Positions 27,772-36,456 of a stretch of 64,000 nucleotides of DNA are shown here, piece after piece (position 1 is the stretch's first letter; every line of letters starts with the position of its first letter). The stretch comes from Desulfocucumis palustris. GTDB lineage: Bacteria; Bacillota; Desulfotomaculia; Desulfotomaculales; Desulfocucumaceae. Below the pieces are notes generated by a model that was not told the origin of the DNA, searched no databases, and worked only from the letters and a program-made list of their open reading frames with translations. The translations under genes were made by a program, and so were the position numbers. The stretch covers positions 78,097 to 142,096 of the forward strand of contig NZ_BFAV01000071.1 in NCBI RefSeq assembly GCF_002933875.1. Direction: 5' to 3'.

Positions 27772-28604
27772 TGATCCAGGTATCCGGCTTGAATAAAATA
27801 TACAACAGCGGGGAGCATCCGGTGCATGCCCTGATAGAAGTGAACCTCGAGGTCAAGGCCGGAGAGTTTGTGTCCGTAATGGGGCCGTCGGGCTCCGGTA
27901 AATCAACCTTCATGAACATACTGGGCGGTTTGGACACCCCCACTTCCGGCTCGTACAGGCTGGACGGAATTGAAATAAGCAGCCTGGACGACACCGGCAT
28001 GGCAAAGGTGCGCAACCGGAAAATAGGCTTTGTATTTCAAAATTTCAACCTGCTGCCCCGGATGACCGCCCTGCGCAACGTGGAAATGCCCATGTTGTAT
28101 GCCGGTTTAAATGCCCGGGAAAGGGTGAAGAAGGCCACCACGGCACTGGAAAGGGTGGGGCTGGCCGGAAGAATTGATCACCGTCCGAACCAGCTGTCCG
28201 GCGGCCAGATACAGAGGGTGGCCATAGCCCGGGCACTGGTTAACGAACCCGCGGTACTGCTGGCCGACGAGCCCACGGGCAACCTGGACACCCGCTCCGG
28301 AGAGGAGATAATGGCTATTTTTCAGGATCTGAACCGCAGCGGGGCCACCATAGTGCTGGTAACCCACGAACTGGATATTGCCCTGCACACCTCCAGGATT
28401 ATTCATTTTCGGGACGGCAGGCTGGAGGCCGACGAAAAGGTGGAAAACCCCCTGGACGCCGTGGAGCAGTTGAAAAAACTGGGTCCGGCACACCAAAACA
28501 GCCCCCGCAGCGGCGAAATATCAGCTCCCGGGGCGCTCACTGAAGCCGTCCCCCATTCACAAACCCTGTCTGCGGAACAGGGCCGGAAGGGGGATGCCCG
28601 GTGA
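27768..28604 (+). CDS. ABC exporter ATP-binding protein (MacB/LolD type)
   Basis: A 278-residue ATPase with Walker [14 protein letters not shown]-loop [12 protein letters not shown], signature [15 protein letters not shown], Walker [13 protein letters not shown] and switch VTHE. This is the LolD/MacB subclass. About 45 residues at the C-terminus are extra and low in complexity ([19 protein letters not shown]). Start and stop overlap the neighbours by four bases on both sides, so the three exporter genes form one translation unit. Confidence 0.92.
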   Translation: MMIQVSGLNKIYNSGEHPVHALIEVNLEVKAGEFVSVMGPSGSGKSTFMNILGGLDTPTSGSYRLDGIEISSLDDTGMAKVRNRKIGFVFQNFNLLPRMTALRNVEMPMLYAGLNARERVKKATTALERVGLAGRIDHRPNQLSGGQIQRVAIARALVNEPAVLLADEPTGNLDTRSGEEIMAIFQDLNRSGATIVLVTHELDIALHTSRIIHFRDGRLEADEKVENPLDAVEQLKKLGPAHQNSPRSGEISAPGALTEAVPHSQTLSAEQGRKGDAR

Positions 28605-29779
28605 GCCTGCTGGAGAGTATTCGGGTGGCCCTGGAGGGTATCAGGGCCAATAAATTGCGCTCTTTTTTAACCACCCTGGGCATAATTATCGGTATTGCCG
28701 CGGTGATAGCGGTGGTGGCCATAGGCCAGGGGGGGCGGGCAGTGCTGATGTCCGAAATGGAAAAGGTGGGCACCAACATATTTGCCATCTACCCGGACTG
28801 GCAAAGCGGGGAGCAGCCCAGCGGCAGGAGCTTCGACCTGAGTGACGTGCAGGTGCTGAAAGACAAGGTGCCGGGGATAAGCGATCTATCCGCCAACAGC
28901 GTGACCATGGACGATGTCAGGGGCTCCAAGGATAAAAAGTATTCCCAGGTCTGGGGCGTATCGGCGGAATATGAGCACATAAGAAAGCTGAATATAAAAA
29001 ACGGTCACTTTTTCAGCAAGGAGGACGATTCCCTGGGCCGGAGGGTTGCCGTGCTGGACCAGGCCCTGGCGGAGGAAATTTTCGGCCGCTCGGAGCCGGT
29101 GGGAAATAAAGTGAGCATCGGCAGCACCCCCTACCTGGTGGTGGGAGTGGTGGCCAAGGGGGATTCCATGCTGGGCTTTTCGGAAGAGGCCAGGGCCTTT
29201 ATTCCCAGCCGGTCCTGGACCAACATGTTCGGTCCATACATAAACAACCTGGAGGGCAGCGCCGTTTCCCGGGAAAAGGTTCAGGAAGCCATGGACCAGG
29301 CGGTAAAGGTACTGGAAAGGCGGCACCGGGACAACAAATACATCAGCTACAGCATGGAGCAGCAGATGCAGTCGGCCAATAAAATAACCGGCATCATGAC
29401 CCTGATAATAGGCGCCATCGCAGGAATATCGCTTTTTGTGGGCGGCATAGGGGTAATGAACATAATGCTGGTGTCCGTCACCGAGCGCACCAGGGAAATA
29501 GGAATCCGCAAGGCCCTGGGAGCCAGGCGCAAGGACATATTAACCCAGTTTCTCATAGAATCGGTGGTTCTCTGCGTGCTGGGAGGTGTAATAGGCATGA
29601 TCCTGGGGGCCGGGGGGGCCTACCTGATAGCCAAGGTGGCCAAGTGGCCGCCCCTGGTGTCCTGGTGGACGGCGCTGCTGGCATTCACCTTTTCCGCCGC
29701 CATAGGTATAGTTTTCGGCATACTGCCCGCCAACAAGGCGGCCAAGATGGATCCCATCGAAGCGCTGAGAAGGGATTGA
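28601..29779 (+). CDS. ABC exporter permease (MacB/FtsX type)
   Basis: A 392-residue protein with one N-terminal membrane segment (LRSFLTTLGIIIGIAAVIAVVAIG), a large extracellular MacB-PCD domain (residues about 45-260) and three C-terminal segments with the FtsX motif ERTREIGIRKALGARRKDIL. It is mechanotransmission-type rather than channel-type (family knowledge). The GTG start overlaps the ATPase stop. It ends the operon before a strong terminator. Confidence 0.92.
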   Translation: MSLLESIRVALEGIRANKLRSFLTTLGIIIGIAAVIAVVAIGQGGRAVLMSEMEKVGTNIFAIYPDWQSGEQPSGRSFDLSDVQVLKDKVPGISDLSANSVTMDDVRGSKDKKYSQVWGVSAEYEHIRKLNIKNGHFFSKEDDSLGRRVAVLDQALAEEIFGRSEPVGNKVSIGSTPYLVVGVVAKGDSMLGFSEEARAFIPSRSWTNMFGPYINNLEGSAVSREKVQEAMDQAVKVLERRHRDNKYISYSMEQQMQSANKITGIMTLIIGAIAGISLFVGGIGVMNIMLVSVTERTREIGIRKALGARRKDILTQFLIESVVLCVLGGVIGMILGAGGAYLIAKVAKWPPLVSWWTALLAFTFSAAIGIVFGILPANKAAKMDPIEALRRD

Positions 29780-29781
29780 AT

Positions 29782-29820
29782 ATAAAATTAAGCCGACACG
29801 AGATGTCGGCTTAATTTTAT
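29782..29820 (+). terminator. Strong terminator after the MacAB-like operon
   Basis: A 17-bp stem (ATAAAATTAAGCCGACA / TGTCGGCTTAATTTTAT) with a CGAGA loop. It is nearly symmetrical, with T- and A-rich flanks, so it could stop transcription in both directions. It marks the boundary with the polyketide cluster. Confidence 0.85.
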
Positions 29821-30733
29821 GTAAGAATCGGTGTTGCAAAACTGTTGTTTTTTTGAATCACGTCAGGATATATGGATATTTGTCCAAGCAGGGTATAAGC
29901 AAAAAATACACAATTGCTGTAAAAACCATGCGCCAGGAGGAAGAAAATGTTCTGCAAATTGGAAAAATAACTTCCTCCGTAAGCAACTTGGTGTAGACAA
30001 CCGTTGGTTGAAATCGTCTATAAACATCTTCAGTGATGCGTAATTACGGCTCTTACCAATCCTGTTTAATATAAAAAAGTTAAGGGTTGAATTATCAATT
30101 TTTGACAAAAAACTGGAATTTTTTCTATTGACATAAAATGACTTGTGAGTTTAAATATAACAAAATGAGTTTTAAAACTATGCTGAAATATGTAACATGA
30201 ACCATCTTCTTCTTTTCCAACCAGCTGAGTTGTGTATCAATTTGACAATCCATTCCGCATCTTTCACATTTGTTTTACACCCAGAACATTTTTAGTTGTA
30301 CAAGCATTTCCCCAGAAAAAATTGAACAAGCCCTCTGAAATATTCCAAACTGGTTTCCAATAAGCCTACTTGCTTGCCACATGGGTACATATACTTTGAA
30401 ACAAAAAATCTAACAGCTCCAATTAACCAGCTGACAAATTCCCTAAAAAGTATTTAATATTTTTTCCGGAGTGGTTTCTGGTAAAATAGACTGCGTAAAA
30501 CATCCCTGTCTTCTGGTGGTGGTTTTTAGCGATTCTATTTTACCAAAAGCTAAGGGTTTTTTTATTTATTTCCTGCAAAGAAACCAGGAAAATGACTGGT
30601 TTATGTTAAGAAAAATATAATTATCAATAAGTGCCCGGGAGAGTATTAATTTGAATTTTTGTCAATCAATTTGTTTTATCAAAAACATGGGTTTTATAAG
30701 ATTAAAACTTTATATGCGGGAGCTAAATTTGTT
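29821..30733. other. AT-rich, gene-poor leader region of the polyketide cluster
   Basis: About 900 bases with no convincing gene; the frames present are short and resemble nothing I know. A promoter candidate is TTGACA at 30128-30133 with a TAAATA -10 at 30152-30157, which would give an untranslated leader of nearly 600 bases before ATG 30734. The leader holds two hairpins (30479-30545 and 30569-30591), described separately. Confidence 0.5.
30479..30591 (+). promoter_or_regulatory. Structured leader: candidate LoaP antitermination / attenuation element
   Basis: TGGTAAAATAGA (30479-30490) pairs perfectly with TCTATTTTACCA (30534-30545) across a 43-base loop. It is followed within about a dozen bases by GGGTTTTTTT. 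A second stem TTTCCTG (30569-30575) / CAGGAAA (30585-30591) follows. LoaP systems use a leader hairpin for recruitment and read through terminators (family knowledge). The loaP-like gene lies 3.6 kb downstream in the same transcription unit. Which hairpin does what is not decidable by eye. Confidence 0.45.
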
Positions 30734-31690
30734 ATGGATAAGTTAATAGGCTTTATGTTTTCAGGACAAGGATCGCAGTATTATAATATGGGTCATGAAC
30801 TTTATAAGGGTAATAATATTTTCCGTAAGTGGATGCTTAGGCTTGATAAAATTGTAATTGATATTATTGGAGAGTCCATAGTAGCTCGATTATATGACGG
30901 AGAAAAAGTATTTGAAGATAAATTTGACCGGACTTTTTATACCCATCCGGCAATTTTTATGTTGGAGTATTCCTTGGCGCGGGTTCTTGTGGAAAACGGA
31001 ATAGAACCTGATTTTGTCCTGGGAACAAGTTTGGGAGAGTTCACATCAGCAGCTCTTTCAGAAGTTATCGGAATTGAGGAGTCAATGGAGCTGCTTGTTA
31101 AGCAGGCTGAGATAATTGAAACCCACTGTCCCAAAGGAGGAATGCTATCAATACTTCATAAACCTGAATTATATTATAAGACTGCCATACTTTATGAAAA
31201 CAGTGAATTAGCTTCAGTTAATTATTCTTCTCATTTTGTTGTCTCGGGGCACACTGAAGGATTAATAAAAATAAAAGAGTTTCTTTATAGCCGCAATATC
31301 ATTTTTCAGGATTTACCTGTAGCTTACGGTTTCCACTCTTCTTTAATAGACCCTGCCGAATTACCTTTTATAGACTTTTTAACGAAAAAAACCTTTGAAC
31401 CGCCCAAGATTCCATTTGTATCGGGTTTATATGCTAAGGTTATTACGTCATTGTCCGGGGATTACTTTTGGAAAGTGGCTAGACAGCCCGTTAATTTTCC
31501 ACGGACCATTTATGAGCTTGAAAAGAATTCAAAAAATATTTACCTGGATTTAGGACCATCAGGAACTCTTTCGAATTTTGTAAAACGTAATATTCATAGA
31601 GAGTCTTTATCGCAAAGTTATCACATCGTTACTCCTTTTGGCAAGGAGAATGAAAAATTAAATGCTATATTTCAGTTATTTTTTAAATGA
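30734..31690 (+). CDS. Trans-acting acyltransferase-like protein (possible proofreading acyl hydrolase)
   Basis: A 318-residue FabD-fold protein. FSGQGSQYYNMG is the oxyanion loop, LGTSLGEFTSAAL the nucleophile elbow and YGFHSSLIDP the catalytic-His region. The residue before the active Ser is Thr instead of the usual His (GHSLGE in malonyl transferases), and the GAFHS motif is YGFHS. These changes resemble trans-AT enzymes of the PedC/PksD class that hydrolyse stalled acyl units, an inference. A longer frame from TTG 30659 is open; ATG 30734 has GGGAG 11 bases upstream and fits the family start (MDKLIGFMFSGQG). First gene of the cluster. Confidence 0.8.
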   Translation: MDKLIGFMFSGQGSQYYNMGHELYKGNNIFRKWMLRLDKIVIDIIGESIVARLYDGEKVFEDKFDRTFYTHPAIFMLEYSLARVLVENGIEPDFVLGTSLGEFTSAALSEVIGIEESMELLVKQAEIIETHCPKGGMLSILHKPELYYKTAILYENSELASVNYSSHFVVSGHTEGLIKIKEFLYSRNIIFQDLPVAYGFHSSLIDPAELPFIDFLTKKTFEPPKIPFVSGLYAKVITSLSGDYFWKVARQPVNFPRTIYELEKNSKNIYLDLGPSGTLSNFVKRNIHRESLSQSYHIVTPFGKENEKLNAIFQLFFK

Positions 31691-31720
31691 GACTTTTTTA
31701 AAAAGAAAGGAAGGAATAAA

Positions 31721-32626
31721 GTGACAACATATATTTTTCCTGGCCAGGGTTCTCAACGTATAGGTATGGGGGGCACACTTTTTGATGAGTTTACAGAATT
31801 AGCAGATAAAGCAGATGAAATACTGGGTTATTCAATAAAAAAACTATGTTTGGAAGATCCGGATTCGCAGTTGAATAAAACACAGTATACTCAGCCAGCC
31901 CTATATACGGTTAATGCTCTCCACTATCTCAAAAGGATTAGAGCTGTAGATAAAACACCAGATTATGTTGCAGGGCATAGTTTAGGGGAATATAATGCAT
32001 TGTTTGCAGCAGGTGCTTTTGATTTTGAGACTGGTTTAAAAATGGTAATAAAAAGAGGAGAATTAATGAGCCGCGCCTCCGGGGGGGGTATGGCTGCAGT
32101 GATTGGGTTAAATGAAGAACAAATAACGGATGTTCTAAAAGAAAATAATCTGCAAAATATAGATATTGCGAATTATAATAACCCATCTCAATTTGTAATT
32201 TCCGGTTTAAAAACTGACATTGATTATGCCCAATCTATTTTTGAGGGGATTAAAGATGTAAAGATGTTTATACCTTTAAAAACTAGTGGTGCTTTTCATT
32301 CCCGTTATATGACAGAGGCCAAAAAAGAGTATGAAAAATTTACTAAAAATTTAGAATTTTATGAACTTAATATTCCTGTAATTTCTAATGTTTATGCGAG
32401 ACCATATAAACAATCTGATATTAAACAAAATCTAGTTCAACAGATTATATGTCCGGTTAGATGGACAGAGAGTATTAGATATCTGATGGGTCTTGGAGAA
32501 ATGGAGTTCGAAGAAATTGGACCGGGCAGGGTCTTAACCGGATTAATTCAACAAATTAAAAAGGAAGCGGAGCCATTAATTATTAAGAGTGACGAAATAG
32601 AGACTGACTTTAAAAAAAAATTATAA
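31721..32626 (+). CDS. Trans-acting malonyl-CoA acyltransferase
   Basis: A 301-residue malonyl transferase expected to load malonyl units onto all the ACPs of the AT-less synthases downstream. It has the canonical motifs [31 protein letters not shown] (active Ser) and [10 protein letters not shown] (catalytic His; the GAFHS form is malonyl-specific), with [11 protein letters not shown] near the end. The GTG start follows AAAGGAAGGAATAAA. It directly follows the other acyltransferase, the usual arrangement in trans-AT clusters. Confidence 0.92.
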   Translation: MTTYIFPGQGSQRIGMGGTLFDEFTELADKADEILGYSIKKLCLEDPDSQLNKTQYTQPALYTVNALHYLKRIRAVDKTPDYVAGHSLGEYNALFAAGAFDFETGLKMVIKRGELMSRASGGGMAAVIGLNEEQITDVLKENNLQNIDIANYNNPSQFVISGLKTDIDYAQSIFEGIKDVKMFIPLKTSGAFHSRYMTEAKKEYEKFTKNLEFYELNIPVISNVYARPYKQSDIKQNLVQQIICPVRWTESIRYLMGLGEMEFEEIGPGRVLTGLIQQIKKEAEPLIIKSDEIETDFKKKL

Positions 32627-32769
32627 AAACTAATCCCACAATACATGAGAAAGATAAATCCTGCCAAAAAGAAATTCAAAGAAAATTTTGCGAAATTTTA
32701 TCCACATCATTAGGAAGTGATGAGTTTAAAAAAGATTATAAACTTAAATACGCATATATAACCGGAGGA

Positions 32770-34044
32770 ATGTATCATGGAATCGCTTCAAAAGAAATGG
32801 TAGTGAAAATGGGGAAGGCTGGTATGATGGGCTTTCTGGGCAGTGGCGGATTGAAAATATCTCAAATCGAAAACGCCATTAAGTACATAAAAAATGAACT
32901 TCCGGGAGGACAAGCCTACGGTGTTAATTTAGTACATAATCCAACCATACCTGAAATGGAAGATAAAATGGTCGATCTTTTTTTAGAATACGGGGTAAGA
33001 ACTATTGAAGCATCCGCCTTTTTTTATATTACCCCCGCTTTAATTAGATATAGAGCCAAAGGTTTAACAAGAAATCACGACGGAAAAGTCATAGCTTTAA
33101 ATAAAATAATTGCCAAATTGTCCCGGCCTGAAGTGGCGGAAGTCTTTTTAAGCCCGGCCCGGGAACGAATTCTAACCAAATTATTAGCTGAAAACAAGAT
33201 CACACAGGAAGAAGCTGATTTATCAAAAGAAATTCCTATAGCGGATGATATATGCGTGGAAGCGGATTCCGGCGGTCACACGGATGCTGGAGTGGCTTAC
33301 GTTTTGATGCCGGCTATGATTAAATTGCGGGATGAAATGATGGAAAAATATCAATATCATAAGAAGATTCGGGTTGGCGCAGCCGGTGGAATTGGTACTC
33401 CAGTTGCTGCTGCCGCCGCTTTTATTCTAGGGGCCGATTTTATACTAACCGGTTCTATCAATCAATGTACAGTAGAAGCAGGTACCAGTAATGCCGTAAA
33501 AGATTTATTACAGCAAATTAATGTTCAAGATACCGAGTATGCACCGGCGGGAGATATGTTTGAGTTGGGTGCCAGAGTCCAGGTTCTAAAAAAAGGGTTA
33601 TTTTTTCCAGCCCGGGCTAATAAATTGTATGATTTATATCGTCGATATAATTCCTTAAATGAAATTGATGAAAAGACCAGGATTCAGATCCAAGAGAAAT
33701 ATTTTAAAAAGAGTTTTGAAGAAGTCTATGAGAATGTTAAATCTTTTTATCCTGCTAAAGAGATTGAAAGGGCTGAATTCAATCCAAAACATAAAATGGC
33801 TTTAATTTTTAAATGGTATTTTGGATATTCTACGCGTCTTGCTTTAAGCGGCAGTGAAGAATCTAAAGTAGATTATCAAGTTCATTGCGGCCCGGCTTTA
33901 GGAGCTTTTAATCAATGGGTTAAAGGCACCAGCCTGGAAAATTGGAAAAACCGTCATGTTGATGAAATCGGTGAAAAACTGATGGCGGAGACGGCAGAAT
34001 TACTTAATCATAGAATTAAATCTTTTGAAAAATCGTTTTGTTAA
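32770..34044 (+). CDS. PfaD-family trans-acting enoyl reductase
   Basis: FMN-dependent nitronate-monooxygenase-like enzyme that reduces enoyl-ACP intermediates in trans-AT pathways. 424 residues from the ATG. Typical features are [77 protein letters not shown] and [15 protein letters not shown]. The start is a problem. The frame stays open back to 32614 and encodes family-like residues ([21 protein letters not shown]) just before the ATG, but contains no ATG, GTG or TTG there. The ATG at 32770 has GGAGG only one base away, too close for a ribosome site. See the finding on a possible frameshift. Confidence 0.85.
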   Translation: MYHGIASKEMVVKMGKAGMMGFLGSGGLKISQIENAIKYIKNELPGGQAYGVNLVHNPTIPEMEDKMVDLFLEYGVRTIEASAFFYITPALIRYRAKGLTRNHDGKVIALNKIIAKLSRPEVAEVFLSPARERILTKLLAENKITQEEADLSKEIPIADDICVEADSGGHTDAGVAYVLMPAMIKLRDEMMEKYQYHKKIRVGAAGGIGTPVAAAAAFILGADFILTGSINQCTVEAGTSNAVKDLLQQINVQDTEYAPAGDMFELGARVQVLKKGLFFPARANKLYDLYRRYNSLNEIDEKTRIQIQEKYFKKSFEEVYENVKSFYPAKEIERAEFNPKHKMALIFKWYFGYSTRLALSGSEESKVDYQVHCGPALGAFNQWVKGTSLENWKNRHVDEIGEKLMAETAELLNHRIKSFEKSFC

Positions 34045-34074
34045 TTGGGTTTTACAAATACTTCTTTGTTTAAT

Positions 34075-34103
34075 AATTTTTGTTGCGGAGGCGCGCAAAA
34101 ATT
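34075..34103 (+). other. Hairpin upstream of loaP
   Basis: AATTTTTG (34075-34082) pairs with CAAAAATT (34096-34103) and encloses GCG-GAGG-CGC. It lies between the PfaD-type gene and the loaP-like gene and could be an RNA stability or regulatory element. It lacks a clear T-tract. Confidence 0.4.
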
Positions 34104-34177
34104 CGGGGAAGTTGTTATAGCTTTAAATTGGAATGCGATGTATTCCAGGTGGTATTTTATGTCCTTTTTTAAGGTCG

Positions 34178-34693
34178 GTGATTTCTATATTACAATGGTA
34201 TGTATTAAGAACAATTAGTGGAAAAGAGGAAAAAGCTTTATTTTTGATTCAGAAATTATTTCATGATGTTAAAATTATTTTCCCAAAACGCAGGCTTAGC
34301 TGGCGTAAAAAGGGAAAAATAATTTATGTGATCAAACCGCTCTTCAGCGGTTATTTATTTGCAGCTGCCAATTATGAGCAGATCGAAGAGCTGCATCAAT
34401 GGTTGCGAATTCAAAAAGCAAATATTTGGTTTGTAAAGGTCGGCAATTTGCTAACTCCTATAGATAACCATGAAATGGAACTAATTCAAAAACTAATGTG
34501 TAATGGTGATATTGTAGATAGCAGTGAAATACAAAAAAACGGTGAAAGTGTAATGATAGTTAAAGGTCCCCTGGTTGGCCTGGAAGGAATCATTGAGCAA
34601 TACTCAAAAAGAAATCGCCGGGTTGTCATAAAGGTTAATATAGGTGGGGAAGAAAGGAGGGTGGAGCTAGAGGGGACCTCGGTTAGTGTTTAA
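34178..34693 (+). CDS. loaP: LoaP-type NusG paralogue (processive antiterminator)
   Basis: Specialised NusG homologue of the kind that controls polyketide operons in Firmicutes such as the difficidin and macrolactin genes (family knowledge). The NGN domain begins LQWYVLRTISGKEEKALFLIQ and continues to LFSGYLFAAANYEQIEELHQW. The C-terminal KOW domain has VKGPLVGLEGIIEQYSKRNRRVVIKVNIGGEERRVELEG. A housekeeping NusG would not be expected inside this cluster. The start is uncertain: GTG 34178 is preceded by AAGG at a very short distance, and ATG 34133 is in frame but has no ribosome site. Embedding between the trans-ER and hydrolase genes suggests autoregulation of the cluster. Confidence 0.85.
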   Translation: MISILQWYVLRTISGKEEKALFLIQKLFHDVKIIFPKRRLSWRKKGKIIYVIKPLFSGYLFAAANYEQIEELHQWLRIQKANIWFVKVGNLLTPIDNHEMELIQKLMCNGDIVDSSEIQKNGESVMIVKGPLVGLEGIIEQYSKRNRRVVIKVNIGGEERRVELEGTSVSV

Positions 34694-34767
34694 TAGAAAT
34701 ATAAAACTTAATTCAATTATATTCCTGTTAGAATAAATGAATAATTTAATAAGAGGAAGTGTGAGTG

Positions 34768-35577
34768 ATGAAATTAGAAATTATAGAATATTTGTCTAAG
34801 GACTCGAAAGCTCCCCCTCTTCTGTTTATACATGGAGCAAGTCATGGAGCGTGGTGTTGGAGAGAAAACTTTCTACCTTATTTTTCTTCAAAAGGTTTTT
34901 CTTCTTATGCCCTTAGCCTCCGGGGACATGGTGAAAGCGAAGGTCGTGAAAGGATTCATTCTTTTTCTTTGAATGATTACGTAAATGATGTGCATGAAGC
35001 CATGTTGCTTTTAAAAGACAAACCGGTGCTTATTGGACATTCAATGGGAGGGGCAGTAGCTCAAAGGATATTATATCTTTATCCAGATAAAATAAAAGCG
35101 GCAGTTCTAATGGCCTCTATTCCTCCAAATGGTATGATGAAAGATGTATTGCGATTAATGTTTACTAATTTCATGCAATATATTCAGTTATTTTTCTTTA
35201 GCAAGAAAAATTATCAGAACATTTTGTCAAAAGTATTTTTTTCCGATGATCTACCGGTTAAAAAAAGGAATGAGTTTATAAATTTTTTACAACCGGAATC
35301 CAACAAAGCACTTAAAGAATTTACTAAACAAATTGTTCCAAAATCAATTAACACTAAAGTTCCAATGCTAATACTTGGTTCAAAAAAAGATTATATTTTT
35401 CCAGAAAAAACAATAATTAATTTTGGGAAAAAGTATAAAATAGAACCAATTATTTTTTCCAATATTAGTCATGATATGATGTTAGATCCTAATTGGAAAA
35501 CAGTTGCCGAGCAAATCGTTATTTTCTTGAATGAAATATCTAAGCCTCCATGCACAAAAGTACATAATCCATTATAA
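34768..35577 (+). CDS. Alpha/beta hydrolase of the polyketide cluster
   Basis: A 269-residue single-domain hydrolase. LLFIHGASHGAWCWRENF carries the oxyanion HG, IGHSMGGAVAQ the nucleophile Ser, LGSKKDYIFPE the acid and ISHDMMLDP the His. It has no signal peptide. In such clusters these proteins act as free-standing thioesterases or release/editing enzymes (inference). ATG 34768 follows AAGAGGAAG; a GTG at 34765 is adjacent. The base composition is AT-rich like its neighbours. Confidence 0.85.
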   Translation: MKLEIIEYLSKDSKAPPLLFIHGASHGAWCWRENFLPYFSSKGFSSYALSLRGHGESEGRERIHSFSLNDYVNDVHEAMLLLKDKPVLIGHSMGGAVAQRILYLYPDKIKAAVLMASIPPNGMMKDVLRLMFTNFMQYIQLFFFSKKNYQNILSKVFFSDDLPVKKRNEFINFLQPESNKALKEFTKQIVPKSINTKVPMLILGSKKDYIFPEKTIINFGKKYKIEPIIFSNISHDMMLDPNWKTVAEQIVIFLNEISKPPCTKVHNPL

Positions 35578-35618
35578 AAAGTATTTTAAAAGAGTATCAA
35601 AGAAAAGAAAGGGGAAAA

Positions 35619-36440
35619 ATGAATCTGCAAGGCTCTTACCAAATTAATACAATAGCTAGTAATGTAGAATTAGAAATAAATCGTTTGAAAGCTCAAGTTG
35701 AATTGTTCTGGGATAAGGAATTGAAGCACTATATAGAATTTGGCTTGAATGATGGAATGCTAATCTTGGAAGTTGGCTCAGGTCCCGGATTCATAACTGA
35801 AAAAATACTTGAAAAGTTCCCTAATGCAAATATTACCGCAATAGAGATTGATTCGTTTTTAGCCGATTTTTCACGAAAATATTTATCTTGCAAAAATATC
35901 AATCAATTCACAGTAATTCAAAAATCAATTTTAGAAACAGGTTTGCCTGACAGTTCCTTTGATTTCGCTATTACACGATTAGTGTTGGAACATTTACCCG
36001 ATCCCATTAGTGCTGTTCGCGAAGTATATAGAATATTAAAACCAGGGGGAAAGGCTGTTTTTGTTGACAATGATTTTGAAATGCATATAATGACTTATCC
36101 TCATGTTTCAGAATTAAAAGAGCTCTATGATGCTTATTGTCAATCTCGATATTCTGAGGGGGGAAATCCTAAAATTGGCCGGGAGTTGCCCACTATATTA
36201 AAGAATGGTGGATTCTCCGGGGTTGATTTTGAAATTATCAGTGCCCATAGTGAAATTGTAGGAGATGAAATGTTTTTAAAATCTGAGGGAATAGGCATTC
36301 CGATTAAACTTTTGAATGATGGTTTTTTATCTAGTAAAATTTTGGGAAGAATCTCTACTGAATGGCGAAGAATGATGAAAAGTGAAAACCACTCCATTAT
36401 ACGGCAGTTGTACATGGCTGTTGGGGAGAAAACGCTATAG
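35619..36440 (+). CDS. SAM-dependent methyltransferase (class I)
   Basis: A 273-residue enzyme with motif I LILEVGSGPGFITEKILEKF, the acidic ITAIEID loop, the motif II-type region SFDFAITRLVLEHLPDP and YRILKPGGKAVFVDND. This is the Methyltransf_11/25 pattern of small-molecule methyltransferases. It probably methylates a hydroxyl or carboxyl group of the cluster product (inference). The ATG follows AAAGGGGAAAA. It ends 16 bases before the first synthase, so it is part of the same transcription unit. Confidence 0.85.
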   Translation: MNLQGSYQINTIASNVELEINRLKAQVELFWDKELKHYIEFGLNDGMLILEVGSGPGFITEKILEKFPNANITAIEIDSFLADFSRKYLSCKNINQFTVIQKSILETGLPDSSFDFAITRLVLEHLPDPISAVREVYRILKPGGKAVFVDNDFEMHIMTYPHVSELKELYDAYCQSRYSEGGNPKIGRELPTILKNGGFSGVDFEIISAHSEIVGDEMFLKSEGIGIPIKLLNDGFLSSKILGRISTEWRRMMKSENHSIIRQLYMAVGEKTL

Positions 36441-36456
36441 GAAGGAGGAATATAGC

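Noticed and set aside
29863..30108. Minus-strand frame of 81 codons in the leader region
   Set aside because: No ribosome site, no similarity I recognise, and it lies in an AT-rich region where such frames arise by chance.
30220..30340. Minus-strand stretch encoding CSGCK-type residues
   Set aside because: It looked like a zinc-ribbon or transposase fragment, but the frame is interrupted by stops and too short to assign.
30734..32626. Treating the two AT-like genes as fabD duplicates of primary metabolism
   Set aside because: They are AT-rich, stand at the head of a PKS transcription unit without fabG/acpP neighbours, and the synthases downstream lack AT domains and need them.
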